Shown here piece by piece: positions 17,184-25,191 of a DNA stretch of 32,023 nt. Below the pieces are notes generated by a model that ran no database searches, was not told where the DNA came from, and was given only the letters and a program-made list of their open reading frames with translations. Each line of letters opens with the position of its first letter. Position 1 is the stretch's first letter. This DNA is from Planctomycetota bacterium (GTDB lineage Bacteria > Planctomycetota > MHYJ01 > JACQXL01 > CAKKQI01), in assembly GCA_030633885.1 (NCBI GenBank), contig DAOWBV010000006.1, forward strand, positions 1 through 32,023, in the 5' to 3' direction. The position numbers and the translations under genes are program-made.

Positions 17184-19045
17184 TGATTTCGGCTCATATT
17201 CACCATTTTCAATTTGGAGAAAATCTTTCTGGGTGGTATGGCGCAGAACATCATAAATTTTAACAACAGTGCTGATCTTGCTTCGGGCCAGTAATTGATG
17301 GCCGCCTTTTTGGTGACGGGACCCCAGACCCGGCCCAGAGATTCGATTTCATAGTAACCCATAGAAGAAAAACAGAACTCGGTAGTCCAGCCACAGTCTC
17401 CACTCCCTCCCGGCACCCAGTCACCGAGATCACTTTTATCGGTATCGCCGTATCTGGCTCCGAATGCTTTATTAGGATTAAATTTAGTCAAACGGGAATT
17501 CGGATTAGCGTTAACTTTAATAGCTGCTTTTTTATAGTTGGTTAAACCGACGTTCAATTCATCAATAAACTTATTAAAATCCGACCAGGAGCGAAATTGT
17601 CCCTTGTTTTTGTCTCCCCGTCTTTTTATGATTTCATCAGCAATCTTTCCGGCAATAGCAGGGCTTATAGGTCCAGTATTGCTGGTACCCCAAACACGCT
17701 TCCCGGGCCGGGTATCATTTTTGAGGTCCCGCTTTAAGTGATAACTTTGGATCTTGGTCAAAACCGCGCGCAGGACCTCCTTGGGCGCGGTATTAATATT
17801 TATTGGCGCCCGGGGCTGTAAGAGTGGAGCCGGAGTGGAGTCTGATGTAGAGGGAAGTGCTTCATCGCAAAGCTTTGGTGTAATTGGTGGCGCAGTGTCT
17901 GATTTCCAATTAGTATCCTCAAATTTAGCTGATCCAATATGCTGAAAAGTATTAATAGGATCATCGCCGCAACAGGGATAAAAAGGGATTTTGAATGAAA
18001 AGCAGTAAGGGGTGCCTCCGGTCAAAAAACCACCCGGTAAAATCGGTTGATGAGAGGCCAGTAAAACAGAGGTTTTGCCGGGTCGAGGCTCGGCCGGCAA
18101 TAGTTGAGAACGCTTATTTCTGATGTTATCGCTATGAAATGGTCGGAGCGCGCCGGGTAAAAATGTTTTCTGGTCTACCCAGGCGTGACAGGTAATAAAA
18201 TCTTTGACCCGATTATAGGCTTTTTCGGTGTAACCTTTCTTTAGTAACGCCTCTTTTACTTCTTCCCGGTTAAAAAAATTACGCCCCAGCTTAGCCCGGG
18301 CGTTACTTAAAATCTCACCGAATTTATTAATTTTGATAGACCAAATATTACCCAGATTATTTAACATGTTGACGGCATTCGGAGCTAAAGACCAATCGTC
18401 GGCTGAAACACCTGGCCCATTAATATAGATCATACTGGCGCAGTCACGTATTTTAAGGGAATAAGTATTAACACCGCCGGGATAAGCCGAAGGTAATCGG
18501 GTCGTGTAACCGATTGTATCAGGGATTTTGTCATGATTGACATCTTCAACGACCAATTCAGCGTTGTTAATATTAATTGCTTGTCCCCAGCCCTTGAGAG
18601 ATGGATAACGCATTTCTTCTAAAGGCACAAAAGATGGATAACGTGTCGTGTCGGCTGAAGGGACCTTGGGTTTAATCTTTTTGATGGCATCATTTGTTCC
18701 GGGATCAAACCGTCCGTTACTATTACTATCGGTAAACTCCAAGCCATAGAGATAAGGCGGCAGTTCGTTTTGCATTGATTCTAAATCAGGTATGTTGATT
18801 AAGCCCATTTCAACGCCGCTTTGGGCCAGGAAACGAGCGCGGGTGCTATCAACATAATTGCGGGCGACGGTTCGTTCGACCTTCGACAACGAAGCGAAAA
18901 TAACACCGAGAATGGTGAGAACAGTCAGAACAGCTAAAACCATGAGTAACACAACGCCCCGTTTTTGTTTAACCGAAACCAGCCGGGATGATGTCTGACG
19001 AAATGATTTTAATTGATTGAAAAAATTAGAGTTAAACATTTGCAT
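17174..19045 (-). CDS. GspK/PilX-like minor pseudopilin, N-terminal part (frame disrupted near 17307-17311)
   Basis: KQKRGVVLLMVLAVLTVLTILGVIFASLSKVERTVARNYVDSTRARFLAQSGVEMG; helix-hairpin-helix-like APININTAPKEVLRAVL; C-terminal YYEIESLGRVWGPVTKK then out-of-frame residues. Confidence 0.8.
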   Translation of the reverse strand: MQMFNSNFFNQLKSFRQTSSRLVSVKQKRGVVLLMVLAVLTVLTILGVIFASLSKVERTVARNYVDSTRARFLAQSGVEMGLINIPDLESMQNELPPYLYGLEFTDSNSNGRFDPGTNDAIKKIKPKVPSADTTRYPSFVPLEEMRYPSLKGWGQAININNAELVVEDVNHDKIPDTIGYTTRLPSAYPGGVNTYSLKIRDCASMIYINGPGVSADDWSLAPNAVNMLNNLGNIWSIKINKFGEILSNARAKLGRNFFNREEVKEALLKKGYTEKAYNRVKDFITCHAWVDQKTFLPGALRPFHSDNIRNKRSQLLPAEPRPGKTSVLLASHQPILPGGFLTGGTPYCFSFKIPFYPCCGDDPINTFQHIGSAKFEDTNWKSDTAPPITPKLCDEALPSTSDSTPAPLLQPRAPININTAPKEVLRAVLTKIQSYHLKRDLKNDTRPGKRVWGTSNTGPISPAIAGKIADEIIKRRGDKNKGQFRSWSDFNKFIDELNVGLTNYKKAAIKVNANPNSRLTKFNPNKAFGARYGDTDKSDLGDWVPGGSGDCGWTTEFCFSSMGYYEIESLGRVWGPVTKKAAINYWPEARSALLLKFMMFCAIPPRKIFSKLKMVNMSRNHWD

Positions 19046-19180
19046 TGATGCTGTTACATGGAATAATCTAAATTATATTTATTTGAATCCTCGATGGGGT
19101 TTCTCTGCTTTTTCCAGTGGGGATGTCCTGATTCGCCTGAGGAAGAGCAAGATTTCATGAGACTCTTCGTTATTTTGTTT

Positions 19181-19260
19181 CTCCCGCCAGAGGCGAGGCT
19201 CGCTATAGGCGGCCCGCCGAAGGACCTGTCTGCCGTCCCGGCACAGGCAGGCAGGATGAT
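19181..19260. repeat. Palindromic intergenic repeat between pseudopilin genes
   Basis: CTCCCGCCAGAGGCGAGGCTCGCTATAGGCGGCCCGCCGAAGGACCTGTCTGCCGtccCGGCACAGGCAGGCAGG. Confidence 0.7.
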
Positions 19261-19288
19261 AGATTGTAAAAGCACCTCGATCCCTCAT

Positions 19289-20671
19289 TTATTCAGGGTC
19301 GATTATACCTGTGCCGTTACATTCAGCGCAATTAACATCACCCTGGCCGTTACAAGTTGGGCAAATGACTGTAAGTTCTTTAGTGCCGTCGCACTCCGGG
19401 CAGTTTATTCGTCCGGTCCCCTGGCACGCGTGGTCTTCTACTTTACCGTCTCCCTGACAAGAGGGGCATTCCTGTTGTTTGTCGCCATTACAGGTAGGGC
19501 AAGTTTGAGTAACCTGGCCGGTTGCGGCACAGATGGGACAACTTTTTGATAGCTGGCCTTGGCCGTTACAGGTGGGGCACTTTGTTTTTCGGCGAGTAGC
19601 AAAGTTTAAAGTGTGCCCTGCTCCCATACAATCAGGGCAGTCTTCAATCTGGGTGCCGGTACCGCTACAATCAGCACAGGCTTCTGTCGTTGTGCCAGTA
19701 CCCCCACAGTCCGTACAAGAAACATCTCCGTCGCCGCCACATCTCCCGCAAGTTATTTCGCCGGTGGTATCACAGTTACTGTGGTCAACAACGCCGTTTT
19801 CATCGCAATTTTCACACGGTTCGATCAGTTCACCGTCGCCTTCGCACTCTTCACAAGAGACAACGCCGTTGCCTGTGCATACAGGGCAATCAGCGGCCGG
19901 GTCCGGGTCCGGGTCCGGGTCTGGATCTGGATCCGGGCTTGGGCCTAGGTCTGGGTCCGGGTCTGGGTCTGGGTCCGGATCCGGGTCTGGGTTATTTAGT
20001 GGGGGTTGGAACGGATCAGGCGGCGGTGGTGGCGGCGGTGGCGGTGGTGGCGGCGGTGGTGGCGGGGGCGGAGCCAGTTTTAGCGGTATCTCATTAAATT
20101 TCCAATTATTAATATCATCATCTTTAGAACTATAATCTCTGTTAGCTACTGTATTCGGACCAAAGGACTCCAGATCAAAGGAAAATGTATTATTACGTCC
20201 ATGGGGTTCCCTCCAAAGCGGGTCCCCACCGGTCATAACTGTATAGTCAGCCCCGGGATTTTTATAAACGATTCGTTGATCCCAGGAATCGATCACGTAT
20301 TTTTGGTCATCAAGGTTTTTTCTTTGCAGAGTAAGAGGGGCGGTGAACTTTTTACCGACTGAATTTTTGACCAGGGAAAGTTCATCAAATCCTGTTTTTG
20401 ATCCGGTGTCCAGTTTTCGCGATAAAAAATAATAAAGATTTTGCGAACCATTATATTTGCCTTCACTGGGAGGATAAACTAGAAACTCGGCCTTGTAACT
20501 GTTAAGCGCGATTTCAAGTTTATGGATCAAAATACGAGTGGCTTTACTTTTGGCGTTGTCAGTGAATGAAGTCAAAGCAACCACGGTAATCGTGGCTAAA
20601 ATCAAAATAACGGCAAAGACGACTAACAATTCAAGCAGGGTAAAACCGGATGATTTTCGAGTAGTATTCAT
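19289..20671 (-). CDS. GspG-like prepilin/pseudopilin with poly-Pro/(PD)n stalk and CxxCxGxG zinc-finger-like repeat tail
   Basis: Prepilin N-terminus SSGFTLLELLVVFAVILILATITVVAL; pseudopilin core (SWDQRIVYKNPGADYTVMTGG); P x18; (PD)n; 14 CxxC plus 2 degenerate units with G-x-G spacing. Confidence 0.88.
   Translation of the reverse strand: MNTTRKSSGFTLLELLVVFAVILILATITVVALTSFTDNAKSKATRILIHKLEIALNSYKAEFLVYPPSEGKYNGSQNLYYFLSRKLDTGSKTGFDELSLVKNSVGKKFTAPLTLQRKNLDDQKYVIDSWDQRIVYKNPGADYTVMTGGDPLWREPHGRNNTFSFDLESFGPNTVANRDYSSKDDDINNWKFNEIPLKLAPPPPPPPPPPPPPPPPPPDPFQPPLNNPDPDPDPDPDPDPDLGPSPDPDPDPDPDPDPAADCPVCTGNGVVSCEECEGDGELIEPCENCDENGVVDHSNCDTTGEITCGRCGGDGDVSCTDCGGTGTTTEACADCSGTGTQIEDCPDCMGAGHTLNFATRRKTKCPTCNGQGQLSKSCPICAATGQVTQTCPTCNGDKQQECPSCQGDGKVEDHACQGTGRINCPECDGTKELTVICPTCNGQGDVNCAECNGTGIIDPE
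19899..19992. repeat. Hexanucleotide (GGGTCY) tandem repeat encoding (Pro-Asp)n
   Basis: Tandem gggtcc/gggtct/ggatcc units on + strand. Confidence 0.85.
20018..20071. repeat. Trinucleotide tract encoding 18 consecutive prolines (minus strand)
   Basis: 18 CCN codons read on the minus strand, mixed CCG/CCA/CCC/CCT. Confidence 0.9.
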
Positions 20672-20736
20672 GGGGTGTCCTTTCCTGTAACTGACTATGA
20701 TATCGATGGTTATATTTTAATCCCCACGCCACCTTA

Positions 20737-20764
20737 AGTATAACTGGTTTTCGGTTAAAATCAA
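20737..20764 (-). promoter_or_regulatory. Sigma70-like promoter for the pseudopilin cluster
   Basis: On the minus strand TTGATT - 16 nt - TATACT. Confidence 0.5.
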
Positions 20765-20853
20765 GGGAAATTAAGGTGATTCCGTTATAAAAACCAGCTG
20801 AAAATCAGTGCGTTATTAAAGGATATTTAATATTAAAACGACGTGTTGAACGG

Positions 20854-21324
20854 TTATTTCTTGGCCAGAGCCGCGGCTAAGTTTTTTACCAGAGTGATCT
20901 TTCGGCCGCCTTCGGCGAAGTGAACTTCATCAACGCATTTTCTAATCAAACCAATGCCTAATCCACCGATTTCGCCTTTGCTGGCTTTCTGGATCAAGAC
21001 TTGGGGGTGAAACTGTTCGATTGGTTTGTCGAGCCGGGGCTTATAATCAAACCCTTCTCCCTCATCGGTGATGCTGCAGGTGATTTTATCGGACCCGACC
21101 ATACATTCGATATGAATAAATTTATCCTTGTTGAGTTTATTGCCGTGAGTAATTGCGTTATCCAGCGCTTCCCCTAACCCGATAATAAATTCATTGCGGT
21201 TTTCTTTATTCAGGACCACGATATCCAGTAATTCTTCGATAATGTCAAAAATTTTATGAGTATATTCCGGACTGGTGGAAAATTTTATTTTTAATTCCTG
21301 TTGGTGCAACTTGTGTTTTGACAT
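20854..21324 (-). CDS. Anti-sigma regulatory factor / serine-threonine kinase (RsbW-like HATPase)
   Basis: IGLGEALDNAITHGNKLNKDKFIHIE (N box), ITDEGEGFDYKPRLD (G1), GGLGIGLIRKCVDEVHF (G2). Confidence 0.85.
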   Translation of the reverse strand: MSKHKLHQQELKIKFSTSPEYTHKIFDIIEELLDIVVLNKENRNEFIIGLGEALDNAITHGNKLNKDKFIHIECMVGSDKITCSITDEGEGFDYKPRLDKPIEQFHPQVLIQKASKGEIGGLGIGLIRKCVDEVHFAEGGRKITLVKNLAAALAKK

Positions 21325-21518
21325 ATATTACTTGCGGGTCGATCCTTAAAAACAGAGCCAATGGTCTGTGAAATTTTTCTCTAACCCAACTTACGTATTA
21401 TATTACGTTTTTTTTGAGAATAGTCAAGAAAAAATAAGTGCCAACCAGCGATAAATTTGATATACTATCACGGTATTTATTTATCGGAAAATTAAAACGA
21501 CAGTTAGACTATAAATGC

Positions 21519-21944
21519 ATGAAAATGCTGGGTATTGATTACGGTGAAAAAAGAATCGGGTTGGCCGTCAGCGATGAGCTTGGTTTGATGGCTCACGGCC
21601 ATGGTATTATCAATAATACCGGCGAGCAGGAAGTATTGGCGCAAATCGCCCGATTGATTCAACAGGAAAATATCACCACGATTGTTGTCGGCCTGCCGAA
21701 AAACATGAATGATACTATCGGGGCTAAGGCTAAAGAGGTCTTGGATTTTGTTGGACGCCTGCAGACCCAGTTAAAAATTTCCGTTGTTACCTGGGATGAA
21801 CGATTGACCACCCATCAGGCGGAAATGATGTTGCGCGAAATGAATTTGAGCCGTCAAAAAAAAAGAAAGCAGTTGAACGTGGTCGCGGCGCAATTGATTC
21901 TGCAGGAGTATCTGGAGGCGAACAGAAAGCCGGAATCAAAATGA
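21519..21944 (+). CDS. ruvX: Putative pre-16S rRNA nuclease RuvX/YqgF
   Basis: MKMLGIDYGEKRIGLAVSDELGLMAHG, VVGLPKNMNDTIGAKA, TWDERLTTHQAE, KKRKQLNVVAAQLILQEYL. ATG at 21519 preferred. Confidence 0.9.
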   Translation: MKMLGIDYGEKRIGLAVSDELGLMAHGHGIINNTGEQEVLAQIARLIQQENITTIVVGLPKNMNDTIGAKAKEVLDFVGRLQTQLKISVVTWDERLTTHQAEMMLREMNLSRQKKRKQLNVVAAQLILQEYLEANRKPESK

Positions 21945-23513
21945 TTATTTCCCTACCTGGATCCGGTTAACCGGACCGAATTCGCTTAACGGCGCGTCAA
22001 AATTCTTTTCATCGCCGACAACCAGATAGATCAAATCATCCGGTTTAATATATTCTTGAGCGACACGCTGGATGTCTTCTTTCGTAACGTTAAGAACCTG
22101 CTCGCGATAAGTTTCCAGGTAGTTAGAAGGCAACCCGAGCAATTCAATGTAAATATAAATATTTACGATTTGGTCCGGGTTGGTAAACTTGAACACAAAT
22201 TGGTTGATAATTGCTTCTTTTGTTCCTTCCAATTCTTTGTCAGCGACCGGCTCTGCTCTGATTTTTTTCAGTTCCTCTTTGACGATCTTAAGCGCTTTGG
22301 CGGTGCTGGCGTTTTTTGTTTTGAACTCGACAATGAACATCCCCAGGTCATTCGGCATCGTAAAATAACCCCAAACGCCGTAAACCAAGCCTTCCCGTTC
22401 CCGGAGTCGTTGATAAAGCCGTGAGACATAACCCCGACCCAAAATACCGTTCATCATGCGGAGCGGGAAAAAGTCTTTGGTCGTTCGATTAACGCCGATA
22501 TGGCCGACCATAATTGAAGCTTGATTTATTTTCTTAGATATTAAATTAACCGATTTTTTATATTCTCGTTTCAACGGCTCCGGTCGCGGAAGCGGTTTCC
22601 CTTGAACCATCCAACCTTGAGTTGTTTGCGTGATCAATTTAATCAGTTCGTCTGTTTTAAAATCACCGGATACCCCCAGAAAAAGATTGTCCGGCGTAAA
22701 ATATTCTTTGTGAAACTTGATAATATCTTCCCGGGTAATTGATTCCAAAGTAGCCGGGTCACCCGCGACGCGTTGGCCGTAAGGATGCGCTGGATAAATT
22801 AATTTTTTGAATTCCCGGCTGGCAATAATGCCGGGATTATCATTTTCCCGGCGTAATTGTTCCTGCAATTGCGATTTTTCAAACTCGATTTTTTTCGCGT
22901 CAAAAACCGGTCGTTGCAGGATTTCCGATAGTATTTCTAATCCCCGGATCAGATCTTCCTTGAGTAAGGACATCCGAAAGGTGATTTCTTCGTAATCAGT
23001 GAAAACGCTTAATGAGGCAGCCATGTTTTCTAATTCTTCATCCAGTTGCGCCGCGGTCAACGAAGTCGACCCGCCGTTCCGGATTAATAAGGCCGTCAGG
23101 TTGGCCAGGCCCAATTTGTCCGGCGGGTCGTAGATCGAACCAATGCGAAAACGGGCAATGATGTCAATTAACGGTAATTCATGATCCTCTAAAACATATA
23201 AAATAATTTTGTTACTTAATTCGTGTCTTTCGGCCCGGGGGATAATAACTTTTAATGGTTGATAAGAGAGTTGATCCGGATGGTTAGGACAATTAAAAGT
23301 TTCGCTTTGGCCTGATGTCGCCGTTGCCGGTTGGTCATCGGTCATGGGTTGAAATGACGCGGGCGAGCTGGTTGGCCGGGCCTGGTTTTCAGGGGCGATT
23401 GATCTTGAGTCCGGATCTTGAGAAACGTAAGAATCCAGACAGGCGACAGAGCAAAAAGTCAGGCAAATTAAAATGAACAGAAGAATTTTAATCCGGTTTG
23501 GCATAAAGGTCAC
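21945..23513 (-). CDS. M16 family peptidase-like lipoprotein, probable non-catalytic partner
   Basis: M16 fold motifs including SRLYQRLREREGLVYGVWGYF, but the HxxEH position reads NLTALLIRNGG. Lipobox-like FCSVAC. Confidence 0.83.
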   Translation of the reverse strand: MTFMPNRIKILLFILICLTFCSVACLDSYVSQDPDSRSIAPENQARPTSSPASFQPMTDDQPATATSGQSETFNCPNHPDQLSYQPLKVIIPRAERHELSNKIILYVLEDHELPLIDIIARFRIGSIYDPPDKLGLANLTALLIRNGGSTSLTAAQLDEELENMAASLSVFTDYEEITFRMSLLKEDLIRGLEILSEILQRPVFDAKKIEFEKSQLQEQLRRENDNPGIIASREFKKLIYPAHPYGQRVAGDPATLESITREDIIKFHKEYFTPDNLFLGVSGDFKTDELIKLITQTTQGWMVQGKPLPRPEPLKREYKKSVNLISKKINQASIMVGHIGVNRTTKDFFPLRMMNGILGRGYVSRLYQRLREREGLVYGVWGYFTMPNDLGMFIVEFKTKNASTAKALKIVKEELKKIRAEPVADKELEGTKEAIINQFVFKFTNPDQIVNIYIYIELLGLPSNYLETYREQVLNVTKEDIQRVAQEYIKPDDLIYLVVGDEKNFDAPLSEFGPVNRIQVGK

Positions 23514-25045
23514 TCCTCTTTATTATTTTCGGCCGGCTTTTCTTTTTTTACCAGAATAGCGACTGTTCGATTACCGGGGACCAAATATTTTTTTGCCGCG
23601 GCCATGATATCTTCAGGGGTAATCGTGTGATAATTGTTAAGAATGCTTAAAATGTAACGCCAGGAAATCATGACTTCGCAATGGCCCAAACGGGCGGCCA
23701 TGCCGCTATTAGAACGAAGCGCTCTTAAAGAATAGCCTTCTAATTGTTTCTTGGCCCGATTGATTTCTTGGGGTGTTACCGGTTCTTTTTTCAATAGATC
23801 TAATTCAGCATAAATCGCCGCCTCAACTTCTTCGGTCGTATGGGGATGTTTGGGGCTTGCGCTGATAGTAAATTCACCCGCATACTTACCGGCACCATTA
23901 CCAGTGTTAACATTCAGGCATAACTGTTGCTCCAGGACCAATTTTTTGTACAGACGTGAGGTGCGGCCAGATGACATAATACCGCTGATCAAATCAAATA
24001 CATAATCATCTTTATCTCCTATCTTAACAGTATGAAACCCAATTAATATTCGCGGTTCGGCATCAAACTCCAGAAAAACACGACGCTCGCCTTTTTGAAC
24101 CGACTCAAAAGTGGTTAATGGCGGTGGTGGTTCCTGGGCCGGGATCGGTTCAAAATACTTACGCATTAAGCCCACCACCTCATCGGCCTTAACATTACCG
24201 ACGATAACGACGACTGCGTTATTGGGCGCGTAATAACGCCGAAAGTACTGATAAGCTTGATCTTTTTTGAGGAATTGAATGTCACTACGCCAGCCGATAA
24301 CCGGCCAGCGTAAGGGATGCGCTTGATAAATCGTAGATTGAAACAAAGCATAAAGAGAGCCGCCGGGGTTGTCTTCCAGGCGCTGTCGACGTTCTTCCAA
24401 TATGACATCTCGTTCCTGGTAGAATCCCCGTAAAACCGGATTAGACATGCGGTCTGATTCCAACCAGGCCCAAAGCTCCAGTTTATGCGAAGGTAAATCG
24501 CAATAATAACCGGTCATAGAAGTTGATGTGCTGGCGTTAAGCCCCTGCGCGCCGTGGCGTTGATAGATCTGAGAAATTTCTTTGACCACCGCGTATTGCC
24601 GTTGTAATTTGACCAGATCTTCAAATTCGGCTTTTAAACCTTTAACTTCTTCCGCTTCCGTGGGTAAATAATCTCTGCCGCGCTGCATTTTTTTTATTTT
24701 GAAAGAATCTAATCGCGTGACGATTTCATCGATTTTATCCAGTAAGGGTTTTTCCTTTTCATAATCCCTGGTCCCGATAGTTTTAGTGCCTTTAAAAAGC
24801 ATGTGTTCCAGAAGATGAGATAAGCCGGTAATACCCGGATGTTCATTGACCGACCCGACCTTGAAGCATATTTTAACGGCCACCGTTTGGGAAGTGTCTC
24901 GCTCCAGGATCAATACTTTCAGGCCGTTTTTCAAGACGTATTCTTTGACGTCCAGGTTCATTTCGGCGTGATTGGTCAGAGGTAAAAAGATCAGGTAAAA
25001 GGTCAACAGGATCGGGAGACAAAGGAAAGTATTACGGCGGATCAT
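23510..25045 (-). CDS. Zinc-dependent M16 family peptidase, catalytic
   Basis: GLSHLLEHMLFKGT (HxxEH) with downstream VILEERRQRLEDNPGG; signal peptide. Overlaps the next gene by 4 bp. Confidence 0.9.
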   Translation of the reverse strand: MIRRNTFLCLPILLTFYLIFLPLTNHAEMNLDVKEYVLKNGLKVLILERDTSQTVAVKICFKVGSVNEHPGITGLSHLLEHMLFKGTKTIGTRDYEKEKPLLDKIDEIVTRLDSFKIKKMQRGRDYLPTEAEEVKGLKAEFEDLVKLQRQYAVVKEISQIYQRHGAQGLNASTSTSMTGYYCDLPSHKLELWAWLESDRMSNPVLRGFYQERDVILEERRQRLEDNPGGSLYALFQSTIYQAHPLRWPVIGWRSDIQFLKKDQAYQYFRRYYAPNNAVVVIVGNVKADEVVGLMRKYFEPIPAQEPPPPLTTFESVQKGERRVFLEFDAEPRILIGFHTVKIGDKDDYVFDLISGIMSSGRTSRLYKKLVLEQQLCLNVNTGNGAGKYAGEFTISASPKHPHTTEEVEAAIYAELDLLKKEPVTPQEINRAKKQLEGYSLRALRSNSGMAARLGHCEVMISWRYILSILNNYHTITPEDIMAAAKKYLVPGNRTVAILVKKEKPAENNKEE

Positions 25046-25129
25046 TTATTTTCCCCTTTAAAAAGGATGAATTTTGATTTATTCTAAATAAATCATTTTT
25101 TAAAGCAAGGTTTATTCATGCTTTTATCC

Positions 25130-25158
25130 TTGACCCTTGTCGTTGTTAGAGATATACT
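25130..25158 (+). promoter_or_regulatory. Sigma70-like promoter
   Basis: TTGACC - 17 nt - TATACT upstream of the 25192 ORF. Confidence 0.6.
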
Positions 25159-25191
25159 TTTAGAGTAAATAATATTTTCGGTAATTGAATT

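Noticed and set aside
19899-20071. Regular short repeats suggesting a CRISPR-like or VNTR array
   Set aside because: 6-nt and 3-nt units inside a coding frame, with no 20-40 nt repeat/unique spacer alternation; explained as Pro-Asp and poly-Pro codons.
19533-20135. Long + strand ORF (200 aa) rich in SGSGSG and poly-Gly
   Set aside because: Antisense image of the (PD)n/poly-Pro/CxxC region of the minus-strand pseudopilin; the minus frame has clear prepilin and zinc-finger motifs. The same applies to 19613..19948 and 19690..20097.
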